The notes below the pieces were generated by a model. The model did no database searches and was not told the DNA's origin. It saw only the letters and a program-made list of their open reading frames with translations. The translations under genes and the position numbers were made by a program. A stretch of 64,000 bases of DNA from Plebeiibacterium sediminum (GTDB lineage Bacteria > Bacteroidota > Bacteroidia > Bacteroidales > Marinilabiliaceae), in assembly GCF_026013605.1 (NCBI RefSeq), contig NZ_JAPDPJ010000005.1, positions 1 through 64,000 on the forward strand, read 5' to 3'. Shown here piece after piece: positions 36,873 to 45,465 of the stretch (the first letter of the stretch is position 1; the number at the start of each line of letters is the position of its first letter).

Positions 36873-39179
36873 TTATTCTTCAGTTTGACACTCTTTGCAA
36901 TAGATTTCTTTGATGTCATCAAATCTTAAATTTTGAAAATCATAATTGATCCACGAGCACCATCTTTTTTTATTAAATGAATATGCTCGTTGGGTCGTTT
37001 TAATGTTATCACTCTCGCTTAATTTGTGAGGGTAGGCCATACATGTTTGTGCCAATAAGAATGCCGCATCTTCCGTAAAATCCTTTTGATACATTCGTTT
37101 AAAAAGATGTTCTATTGTTAAATCAAAACGACTCCACCTGTTGAAAAATAAGCATAGAGCAACATCATCCTCAATATTAAGCTCTATATTATTAAAGTAC
37201 GATTCAATATAGTTAAATGACTTCATCATTCCATATTGATCATTAATCTGACCATAATAATCCATAGCAGTTAAATGATAATTTAAAATCAATTGATTGT
37301 AGTTGTTATCTCCTTCAAAACTCTTAATGATTTCGTTTACAATGTTAGGTGGTATAATCTTCAAAAACACATCAGTACTTAAATCCCATTCATCGAGTAT
37401 ATTTGATATCACGTTGCAGTACAATACGCTTAAATTATATTTTGTTTCTGCGTCAAGTGTTTCTGCTTGCGTTAGCCAGTGTTGCAGAAAACGAACACTC
37501 TTTTCTGTATTAAAAAAGAAGCAATTACAGAGTAATGCACTTGAATTTTGGACTAACTCTTTATGAATTAATATTTCATTGAAAATATAAGGTGTGAACA
37601 AAGGTAATCCGGATAGGTCTTCTTCATACATTTTAGCCATTGCATTGCTCGCAATATTCCAGTTTTTAGCATTTATGGCAGTATAAAGATTTTGTTCGTA
37701 ATAGCTACTGTCTTTTAAATTTAAAAGTCCTTCGTATTCAATAGTGGCATGAGAACGTCGCTGAATATAAAGTAACGAATCCCAGTTGTGGATGGTGTCG
37801 GCAACAACAAAATCCCGAATCAAATTTCTTTCTAGTTTAGCAATAGAATCTAAGCCTAATAATTTCAATTGAAAATACATTTCATCCCAATTTTCGTTGG
37901 AATGGATCGTTGCCGGAATATTTATGCCCTGCTTAAGTTTTTTTGCAATGGAAGATTTAATAATAGCAGCTCTTTTATTTTGCAAAGTGATATTTCTTAA
38001 TGAATCTCCTTCTATAGAACTATAACTGTTTATGGTAATGCTCTTAAGCTTACCTTTTGTATCGTCAAGTTTTATTGGTGTTACAGGAATGCATTCATCT
38101 CTTTCAAAATCAAAAAAATAGGTTTTACTATAAACAATTCCTTTTTTGTAAAAAGGATTATTCTTCATTTCCTTAATTTTTAAAGGAACGTCTATTAAAG
38201 AATAACTTGCAGAAGGAACTAATGCAGGAACAGCGTAGTCACATACTTTTCCGTCTTTAATGTATATTAAACTGGGTTTAATGTTTTCACCCTGAAAGCT
38301 GGAAGGTACTTTTCCCAGGGTTGTAATTAATCGGTGAATGTTTTGAGCCTCATTATTACTAAATATGTCATTGGTGTATTTTGGTTTAAGCATAATACCA
38401 TCATAAATATCAGACATGTCAAGAATATTTGCCCCATCGCAAATAAATTGAGATCGGGTTACTACATCAATGGCAATTCCATCCTTTTCATTTTTAATGA
38501 TCTTTTTTAACAGGTCTTTATTATGAAAATACATTCTTATTTCATTGTCGTAAATTTGAAAAGAATTACCCAAATGAGTAATAATGTTTCTTTTATCTGC
38601 TAAATATTCATCACATCCGCTTTTATTGGATTTAATACCAAAGGCATTTTCCGAAAGTTGATTTTTTATTCGTATACCCTTTGTTCCAAAAACATTAGTG
38701 GCATATATTTTTTTATCCTGACTACTTGAAAAACTAAAGCCTGTTAATACATAATCCGGATGTATCATATTCTTAAAATGTTCAGGTGAATTCTTCCATC
38801 CTTGAAACATTTCTTCAGCAATAACTTCAAGATCTTTTTGTTTAAGAGACTTTTTTTTACTTGGCGTAACCAATATGTTTTCACCAACAAGTTTAAAATC
38901 CTTCGAAAATTTAGCAACTCTTAAAAATGGAGTCCGGTATTTTTTTAAACGCTGTCTGTGAGTAAGCCTGTTCGCTCTGCCCATATAATTAGATTGAAGT
39001 TCTGCGGCTAAATTTAAAGTACTGTCAATAATTAAAGTTCCGGCATTATTCTCCACTCTTAATAAATTGATTTTGGTTAAAATGAGGTCGGAGAGAACCT
39101 TGGTTTCTTTTGTTTTTAGTGATTGGCTATAAGATAATGTAGAGAGTAAAAGAAAGAATATAATTAAGCGATATTTCAT
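36873..39179 (-). CDS. Exported CAP-domain protein with OmpA-like region
   Basis: From ATG 39179 the protein has 768 residues and a signal peptide (ending LSYSQ); an upstream ATG at 39260 would place 27 residues before the signal and is less likely. A CAP/SCP domain covers about residues 20-180 (KINLLRVENNAG, LTHRQRL, GENILVTP, WKNSPEHFKNMIHPDYVLTGFSFS). A middle region of unknown type follows, then an OmpA-like stretch (ITINSYSSIEGDS, NKRAAIIKSSI, SNENWDEMYFQL) as in Bacteroidota OmpA homologues. The C-terminal third is helical, possibly TPR-like. The function is unknown; the combination is unusual. Confidence 0.7.
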   Translation of the reverse strand: MKYRLIIFFLLLSTLSYSQSLKTKETKVLSDLILTKINLLRVENNAGTLIIDSTLNLAAELQSNYMGRANRLTHRQRLKKYRTPFLRVAKFSKDFKLVGENILVTPSKKKSLKQKDLEVIAEEMFQGWKNSPEHFKNMIHPDYVLTGFSFSSSQDKKIYATNVFGTKGIRIKNQLSENAFGIKSNKSGCDEYLADKRNIITHLGNSFQIYDNEIRMYFHNKDLLKKIIKNEKDGIAIDVVTRSQFICDGANILDMSDIYDGIMLKPKYTNDIFSNNEAQNIHRLITTLGKVPSSFQGENIKPSLIYIKDGKVCDYAVPALVPSASYSLIDVPLKIKEMKNNPFYKKGIVYSKTYFFDFERDECIPVTPIKLDDTKGKLKSITINSYSSIEGDSLRNITLQNKRAAIIKSSIAKKLKQGINIPATIHSNENWDEMYFQLKLLGLDSIAKLERNLIRDFVVADTIHNWDSLLYIQRRSHATIEYEGLLNLKDSSYYEQNLYTAINAKNWNIASNAMAKMYEEDLSGLPLFTPYIFNEILIHKELVQNSSALLCNCFFFNTEKSVRFLQHWLTQAETLDAETKYNLSVLYCNVISNILDEWDLSTDVFLKIIPPNIVNEIIKSFEGDNNYNQLILNYHLTAMDYYGQINDQYGMMKSFNYIESYFNNIELNIEDDVALCLFFNRWSRFDLTIEHLFKRMYQKDFTEDAAFLLAQTCMAYPHKLSESDNIKTTQRAYSFNKKRWCSWINYDFQNLRFDDIKEIYCKECQTEE

Positions 39180-39354
39180 ATTTTTAGTACTTGAGTCAGA
39201 TTGTATTTTAGGAAAAAAGAATGATTTTATATTAAAGTGCTTAAGAATAATACAATACAAATCTAATTATTCAGATTTATAATCAATAACTTTTTATGTA
39301 TTTTAAATTAATCGCTATTTTTAAGTTCTAAAATCTTATTGAAATTAACAGACT

Positions 39355-39389
39355 CCAATATTAATAATTAACGTATTATTAATATTTGG
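39355..39389. promoter_or_regulatory. Inverted repeat between divergent genes
   Basis: CCAATATTAATAAT and ATTATTAATATTTGG are near-perfect inverted copies (one bulged base) around a 6-base centre. It lies 33 bases before the MORN-repeat gene, between two divergent genes, where an operator would be expected. No known regulator consensus is recognised. Confidence 0.4.
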
Positions 39390-39421
39390 AAATTAAATAA
39401 TTACCCTAACAAAATAACCTA

Positions 39422-41329
39422 ATGACAAGAAAAGAACATCTTGAATTTTGTAGAAGATGCTTAAATCGAAAGTTAGATACTAAACGAGGTTTAGTATGTA
39501 AATTAACCGGCGAAATTGCTGACTTTGAAGAAAAATGTGAAAACTTACAGATTGATCATTCAGTTCAAATTACTCCAAAGGAAGATATTCCTCCATTACC
39601 ACATCAAATTCCCAAGGTTATAAAAAATGAAGATCTTGTAAAACTAAAAGAGCATCAGGATTTTTATTATGCCATAGTTGGTGGTGCCCTGGCAAGTATT
39701 GTTGGTGCCATTTTATGGGCTTTGATAACAGTTAGTACCAATACACAAATTGGTTATATGGCTATTGGTATTGGTATTATTGTAGGATTTGCTATTCGTT
39801 ATTTTGGAGCCGGAGTGGATAAGAAATTTGGATTGCTAGGAGGTTTATTTTCGCTGTTTGGATGTGTTCTGGGAAACTTTTTTAGTCAGATCGGTTTTAT
39901 TGCTACCGCTGAATCAATGAGCTATCTGAGTGTTTTTTCGTATCTGAATGTTGATTTGATTAAAGAACTGATGTTTGGTTCTTTTCATCCAATGGATGTA
40001 TTGTTTTATGGTATTGCCATTTATGAAGGTTATAAATTTTCATTCCGTCAATTATCACCAATACAATTGGATCAATTGGTAAAAGGAAAATATGATGGAA
40101 CACCTGTTTATCAAAAGCTGAGAATGCCTTTGGCAACCGTGTCAACAGTAATAGTACTTGTTTTTACTTATTTTATCTTGTCAGGATATTCAGGACATAA
40201 GTTTTATAAGTACGAAACAGGAGAAATGATGTCGGAGGGAGAGGTCAAAAATAATAAAGAGGAAGGACTTTGGACTTATTATTATAAAGATGGGACAAAG
40301 CAAGCTGAAGGAAATTTTGAAAAAGGAAAGGCTGTTGGAAGTTGGAAATGGTATTATGATAATGGAGAACTACAAAAAACAGGTACTTATAAAAACGGCA
40401 TGGAACATGGAGTTTGGATCAATTACTATCCCACCGGAACAATGGCTGATTCTGCAGGTTATGTATCTTCAAGGTTAGATGGCTATTATAAACAATGGTC
40501 GCCGGAAGGACAACTTATGCAGGAAGGCAACTATATCCGTAATAAGCAGGTTGGAATTTGGAATTCATATTATGTAAACGGAAATGTTGCAGCAAAGGGT
40601 GAATATAAAGATGGAGAAGTTAGAGGGAATTGGAATTATTACTATAGTAATGGAAAACCATCATCCGAAGTTTTTGTAGATACAGCAGGCACCGTAAGTT
40701 ATAACAATGTATGGGATATTGATGGAAAATCAATAGTTGTTAATGGTAATGGAACTAGCAAAGCCTTTAATGAAAACGGGAACTTGATGGAAATAGGTGA
40801 AGTTAAAGATGGTAGACCTATTGGCGTATGGAAGCAGTTTTATGAAAATGGAACTCTAAAACAGGAATATACTTTTGAAAATAAGCTTACTCGAATATTA
40901 AACTTCTACGATGTTGACGGAACCTATATGGTTAAAGATGGACAAGGTAGTATTGAGAGTCATTTCCCTGGAACTGATATTATTTCAGAGGTGGGAGAGA
41001 TAAAAGCAGGTGTTAGAGAAGGAGAGTGGTTACAGTATTATACTGATGGGAAACAAATTTTTCAAAAGGTAATATATAAGGGAGGATTACCGGATGGTAT
41101 TCAGGTAACTTACTTTCAATCAGGTCAGGTAGCTACTTCAGGTGAGATGAAAGACGGAAAACAAATAGGAGAATGGACCTGGTACTATGAAAATGGAATG
41201 GTTTCTTCATCAGTTACATATATTGATGGAGAGAAAGAAGGTGTGCAAAAATTGTATGATGAGTTAGGTACTTTATGTAAAGAGGAGAAATTTGATCATG
41301 GCAAATTGATTAGTGAAGAATACATTTAA
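39422..41329 (+). CDS. Membrane protein with N-terminal Cys motif and MORN_2 (YwqK-type) repeats
   Basis: The 635-residue protein opens with a small possible metal site: CRRC at residues 10-13 and further Cys at 26 and 39. About four membrane segments follow (residues 80-185), then a further segment near 238-258 and a long region of about fifteen MORN_2-type repeats with the pattern EGxxKxGKxxGxWxxYYxxGxL. Such repeats form an extended beta ladder; known relatives include YwqK-type proteins. The repeat part is probably periplasmic or extracytosolic. Role unknown. The gene ends at a bidirectional terminator. Confidence 0.8.
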   Translation: MTRKEHLEFCRRCLNRKLDTKRGLVCKLTGEIADFEEKCENLQIDHSVQITPKEDIPPLPHQIPKVIKNEDLVKLKEHQDFYYAIVGGALASIVGAILWALITVSTNTQIGYMAIGIGIIVGFAIRYFGAGVDKKFGLLGGLFSLFGCVLGNFFSQIGFIATAESMSYLSVFSYLNVDLIKELMFGSFHPMDVLFYGIAIYEGYKFSFRQLSPIQLDQLVKGKYDGTPVYQKLRMPLATVSTVIVLVFTYFILSGYSGHKFYKYETGEMMSEGEVKNNKEEGLWTYYYKDGTKQAEGNFEKGKAVGSWKWYYDNGELQKTGTYKNGMEHGVWINYYPTGTMADSAGYVSSRLDGYYKQWSPEGQLMQEGNYIRNKQVGIWNSYYVNGNVAAKGEYKDGEVRGNWNYYYSNGKPSSEVFVDTAGTVSYNNVWDIDGKSIVVNGNGTSKAFNENGNLMEIGEVKDGRPIGVWKQFYENGTLKQEYTFENKLTRILNFYDVDGTYMVKDGQGSIESHFPGTDIISEVGEIKAGVREGEWLQYYTDGKQIFQKVIYKGGLPDGIQVTYFQSGQVATSGEMKDGKQIGEWTWYYENGMVSSSVTYIDGEKEGVQKLYDELGTLCKEEKFDHGKLISEEYI

Positions 41330-41336
41330 AAATGAT

Positions 41337-41370
41337 TAGGGGTAAAAGTTATATTTACCCCTATTTTTTA
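41337..41370. terminator. Terminator between the MORN-repeat gene and the hybrid kinase
   Basis: TAGGGGTAAA pairs perfectly with TTTACCCCTA around a 7-base loop, followed by TTTTTTA on the plus strand. It lies between two convergent genes. Confidence 0.88.
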
Positions 41371-41374
41371 GATA

Positions 41375-42964
41375 TCAACATTTAATTTCCTTATAAGTAG
41401 CTTCTTTTGAGTAACAAAACTTATCTAAAACAGCGTCAATTATATTTAGCTTAATAGGTTTTGAAATAAAATCATCGCAACCGGAATTAAAGGCTCTCTT
41501 GCGATCTTCTTCCGTAGAATAAGCTGTTTGTACAATTATAGCAATGTTTGGATGATTTTCTTTTATGATTTTTGTGGCTTCATAACCATCCATAACAGGC
41601 ATTTTTATATCCATAAATACTACATCAATATCTGGATGACTATTGCATAAGTCAACAGCTTCCTTGCCATTGTTGGCTTGAAGAATTTCCACCTCAGTTT
41701 TGGCAATTTTATTAATGACTGTATTGAGGTAAAAAAGATTAATTTCTTCATCTTCTGTAATCAAAACCTTTAGTTTGGGTTTTAATTTATTTATGCTATT
41801 TTTTGAGTCTGTAGTTTTGTTGCAATCTGCAGATGCTTCAGGAGCCACATAGGGAAGCACTAATCTAAAAGTTGATCCTTTACCTTTTTCTGATTCAACT
41901 AAAATTCGTGCATTTATTAATAGAGCATTTTCCTGAGCTATAGATAATCCTAGTCCTAATCCATCAACTTTATTTGAAATCTCTTTTTCTTCCTGAGAAA
42001 ACCTTTCGAATATGTTTTCCAGATTTTCTTTGTTGATGCCAACACCAGTATCTTTAATATAAATCACTAACTGGCTGTCGAACTGTTTATATCCAAACTC
42101 AATATGTCCTTCGGTAGTGAATTTAAAGGCATTATCCAGTAAATTTTTAAGTATCGTATAAAGCTTTGGTTTATCTGTTGTAATAATGATATCCTGATGA
42201 TCAGAAAACTCATTTTTGTACGAAAACTTAAGATTTTGATTTTGGGCAACAGGATTAAATTTTGCAAATAACTCAGAACATAATTCATTAAGATGAACAC
42301 AATCATTTTCAACTTTTACTTGTTTTGTAACAAGTTCAGATATCGCTAATATATTGTCAATGATTTGAAGTAGCTTGATTGAACTCCGTTTAATGATTTG
42401 AATAAACTTTTGTTTCTCACTTTCGCATATTTCTGGTTTTTCCAGTAATGATGAAAATCCTATAATGCCATTCATTGGAGTTCTTATTTCATGCGACATA
42501 TTATAAATGAACTCCGTTTTTAACCGATCGCTTTCTTCCGCTTTTTTCTTGGCTATTTCCAGTTCATGTTTTTGTCTTTCGTTTTCTTCTTCAAGTTCAT
42601 ATACCCTTAAGGCATCACTAATAATATCCAATAAAGCACCTTCATCCCAGGGTTTTTGAACGTATTGAAAAACGCGGGCTTTGTTAATGGCATCTTCAAC
42701 GGCATCAATATCTGAGTATCCGGTAATTAATATTCTGTTGACTTTAGGGAATTTTTGGAAAGAATATTTCAACAAATCAACCCCTGTCATTTCAGGCATT
42801 CTTTGATCACTAAGAATTAAATCAATATGATTGTTTTCCATGATCTCTATTCCTTCTTTTGCAGAGGAGGCCAAAAAAATATTAAAGTTCCGTCTATAGG
42901 TATCTTTGAAAATTCTTAAGTTGCTTTGTTCGTCATCAACATATAAAAGATTAAATTTTCGCAT
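41375..42964 (-). CDS. Hybrid histidine kinase, REC-HisKA-HATPase-REC
   Basis: The 529-residue cytosolic protein has an N-terminal receiver (VDDEQSN, phospho-acceptor Asp53 in LSDQRMPE), a coiled coil (about 120-150), a HisKA domain with His158 in [12 protein letters not shown], a HATPase_c domain ([24 protein letters not shown]) and a C-terminal receiver with Asp452 ([14 protein letters not shown]). It has no membrane segment, so it must take its signal through its receiver, probably from the kinase at 43487. No DNA-binding output domain is present. It is the last gene of the TonB receptor operon. Confidence 0.93.
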   Translation of the reverse strand: MRKFNLLYVDDEQSNLRIFKDTYRRNFNIFLASSAKEGIEIMENNHIDLILSDQRMPEMTGVDLLKYSFQKFPKVNRILITGYSDIDAVEDAINKARVFQYVQKPWDEGALLDIISDALRVYELEEENERQKHELEIAKKKAEESDRLKTEFIYNMSHEIRTPMNGIIGFSSLLEKPEICESEKQKFIQIIKRSSIKLLQIIDNILAISELVTKQVKVENDCVHLNELCSELFAKFNPVAQNQNLKFSYKNEFSDHQDIIITTDKPKLYTILKNLLDNAFKFTTEGHIEFGYKQFDSQLVIYIKDTGVGINKENLENIFERFSQEEKEISNKVDGLGLGLSIAQENALLINARILVESEKGKGSTFRLVLPYVAPEASADCNKTTDSKNSINKLKPKLKVLITEDEEINLFYLNTVINKIAKTEVEILQANNGKEAVDLCNSHPDIDVVFMDIKMPVMDGYEATKIIKENHPNIAIIVQTAYSTEEDRKRAFNSGCDDFISKPIKLNIIDAVLDKFCYSKEATYKEIKC

Positions 42965-43036
42965 TGCTTTTTACTTTTAGGTTTGATTTCGTTTTTACAT
43001 TTTTAAAATAAAATGATATTAATAGATAAGTGGTAT

Positions 43037-43402
43037 TCAGCTTAAAGCTTGAATCATAGTTTCTTTTAGCTTATTATAATTCCATGGCTTGCTGATAAAT
43101 TTAGAAAGGTGAAAATTTTTAAATGCTTTTTCTATTTCTCCATCATCAGCATAACCAGAAAGTATTAATCTGTTTGGAGGAATACTGTCATATTTTTCGG
43201 TGATTTCTTTGAGTAGTTCAACACCAGTCATTTCAGGCATGCGTTGGTCTGTAATTACAAGATCAACCATTGTTGATTCCAGAAGTTTGAGGGCATCGTA
43301 ACCAGATTCAGCCAGATATACATCGAAATCTCGTCGGAAAGAATCTTTGAAAATTCTTAAGTTACTTTTTTCGTCATCAACGTATAAAACTTTTTTTCTC
43401 AT
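43037..43402 (-). CDS. Single-domain response regulator
   Basis: The 121-residue protein is one receiver domain with VDDEKSN (acidic pocket Asp9, Asp10), phospho-acceptor Asp52 in [15 protein letters not shown], and Lys near the KPWN motif. It has no output domain. Its sequence resembles the N-terminal receiver of the hybrid kinase downstream (shared NLRIFKD-(T/S)-(Y/F)RR-F and [12 protein letters not shown]), so the two are probable duplicates. It likely shuttles phosphate between the two kinases of the operon. Confidence 0.93.
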   Translation of the reverse strand: MRKKVLYVDDEKSNLRIFKDSFRRDFDVYLAESGYDALKLLESTMVDLVITDQRMPEMTGVELLKEITEKYDSIPPNRLILSGYADDGEIEKAFKNFHLSKFISKPWNYNKLKETMIQALS

Positions 43403-43486
43403 TATTTTAAAGAGTTTCAGTCTGGTTTTACTTAATGGATTATCAAATTTATCAATTTGTTTTGGTATTTAATTCATATTTAACGT

Positions 43487-45454
43487 TTAATTCAATGGTA
43501 ACCTAATAATAAATTCACTTCCTGTATCAGGCGCTGAAGAAACGTCTATTGTACCAAAGTGCTCTTCAATAATACCAAAAGTGATAGATAGACCTAACCC
43601 GGTTCCTTCTCCAACTGCCTTTGTGGTAAAAAATGGATCAAAAATCCTGGTTTGCATATCTCGTGGAATCCCAATACCGCTGTCTTTAATTGAAATATCA
43701 ATTGATTCTTCAGTTGCTTTTGTGGCAATCCAAATTGTCCCTTTTTCCTTTATAGCGTCAACCGCATTGGATAATATGTTGAGAAAAGCCTGGTTTATCT
43801 TTCCAGGATAGCACAGTAATTGAGGAAGCTCAGGATCATAATTTTTAATAATTTCAATGCGGTCTTTGTATTTGTTTTTGAGTAGTAATAACGAAGTATC
43901 CAATCCATTGTTAATATCCAGATTTTCATAGGTGTCTTTATCCATGCGAGTAAAGTTTCTTAGTCCTTTCACTATTTCTGCAGTTCTGTCGGCGCCTAGT
44001 TTTATATCTCCGATAATATCTGGAATGGCTTCCATGGCGTCATCAAAATAATTTTCTTCTTTGAGTTTTTGTATATATTCAATCTTTTCTCTTAGATTAT
44101 CTTTCTCAATATCAATTTTACTTACTTCGTTTATTACTGGTTCAATATCCTCAAAATCGCGTAATAAACTATTGATACCTGCATATACAAAATTTATCGG
44201 ATTGTTTATCTCGTGGGCGATTCCTGCGGAAAGTACACCTAAAGAGGCCATTTTTTCAGATTGCACTAATTTGTTCTGAATACGTTTGTTTTCCTCCAAC
44301 GTGGTTTCTAATTCTTCATTTTTATCACCCAGCTCATCCATCATCGACTCTATCAGGTTTTTATTCTTTTTAAGAATATCATATTGCTCTTCAATTTCCG
44401 ATTTTTGTTTTTTGAGTAGCGCATTTTTCTTTTTCTTATCGCGATAACTGATCAATAATAGAGTAAAGAGAATCAGTGTAACAGTTATACCTACAATAGA
44501 AAAAATAACAATATTTTGCTGTGTTTTAATTGTATCATTCTTCTGATACAGAATTTGTTCATTTGCTTTGATTTGTTTTTGCTGTTCTTGTAATATTTTT
44601 TTGTTGTTGCTAATTTCATCTTTGTATCTGCTCAACATGTTTTTCGACAGTTGCAGACTGTCATTAAATTGTATAAGCTTTTGTTCTATTTGTATGTAGG
44701 CTTGTTCATGATTCTTAATTTGTGATTTGTAATCAGTTATTTCATTGGTGAGTAGATGCCTTTCATTCTTCTGTTTTTCTATAATGTTCTTTTGCGATTG
44801 TAACTTTTCTTGCTGATTCGAAATCTCACGCTGGTTATTATCCAGTTCATGACTTAACGCTCCCAGGCTATCCTGAACAATATTCAGCTTAGAGTCAACT
44901 GTTTTTAATTGTTGTTGCGAATTTACATACATCTCAGCAAGGTCAATAATATTGCCTCCCATAAGTAAAATCTCGTCGTCGATTTCAATACCCCTGCTAT
45001 AAATATTCCCTTTATTCATCTCAAACTTTATTTTGTTTTCAGATTCAAAAAGGTTTAGCATAATCATTGTTTTATCGGCGAAATTCTCAGTAACCAGTAA
45101 TGTCTGATTCTTTTTTGTTTTTCTATAAACTTCGGGGTATAAGTTCGCTTTTTCTGCACTAACAAAAATCAAGCAGGCAGAGTTATAATCATTTACTGCG
45201 TAAGGATCAACAGTGAGTTTAATAGGCTTATTTCTGATGGTAGCTTCTTTTTCCATTCTTTTAAATTCAGAAATAATTGCCTTGTCATCGCTTATCACAA
45301 CAATATGATAAAAGGGTAATTCTGTTTGTTGCGGAGCAGTTGAAAGTTTTGCAAAGTTATAGATATAGGCACCAAGAACATCTTTTTTTTCTATTTGGCT
45401 CCAGCCGGTTAAATGAAAAAGTAAGGCTATAAAAAGGATAATAATTCGAGTCAT
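43487..45454 (-). CDS. Histidine kinase with N-terminal YfiR-like domain
   Basis: The 655-residue protein has a signal-like N-terminus (ending GWSQ), a periplasmic YfiR/DUF4154-like domain (KKDVLGAYIYNFAKLS, ACLIFVSAEK, NKGNIYSRGIEIDDEILLMGG, up to about residue 175), a long coiled coil (180-315), one membrane segment (about 318-340), a second coiled coil and a kinase core with His414 in SAGIAHEINNPINFV, NAVDAI, GIGIPRD and GTGLGLSI. It lies 11 bases downstream of the TonB receptor gene. YfiR domains elsewhere restrain membrane partners in the periplasm, so a receptor-to-kinase relay is plausible. Confidence 0.88.
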   Translation of the reverse strand: MTRIIILFIALLFHLTGWSQIEKKDVLGAYIYNFAKLSTAPQQTELPFYHIVVISDDKAIISEFKRMEKEATIRNKPIKLTVDPYAVNDYNSACLIFVSAEKANLYPEVYRKTKKNQTLLVTENFADKTMIMLNLFESENKIKFEMNKGNIYSRGIEIDDEILLMGGNIIDLAEMYVNSQQQLKTVDSKLNIVQDSLGALSHELDNNQREISNQQEKLQSQKNIIEKQKNERHLLTNEITDYKSQIKNHEQAYIQIEQKLIQFNDSLQLSKNMLSRYKDEISNNKKILQEQQKQIKANEQILYQKNDTIKTQQNIVIFSIVGITVTLILFTLLLISYRDKKKKNALLKKQKSEIEEQYDILKKNKNLIESMMDELGDKNEELETTLEENKRIQNKLVQSEKMASLGVLSAGIAHEINNPINFVYAGINSLLRDFEDIEPVINEVSKIDIEKDNLREKIEYIQKLKEENYFDDAMEAIPDIIGDIKLGADRTAEIVKGLRNFTRMDKDTYENLDINNGLDTSLLLLKNKYKDRIEIIKNYDPELPQLLCYPGKINQAFLNILSNAVDAIKEKGTIWIATKATEESIDISIKDSGIGIPRDMQTRIFDPFFTTKAVGEGTGLGLSITFGIIEEHFGTIDVSSAPDTGSEFIIRLPLN

Positions 45455-45465
45455 ATCAGGTGGTT

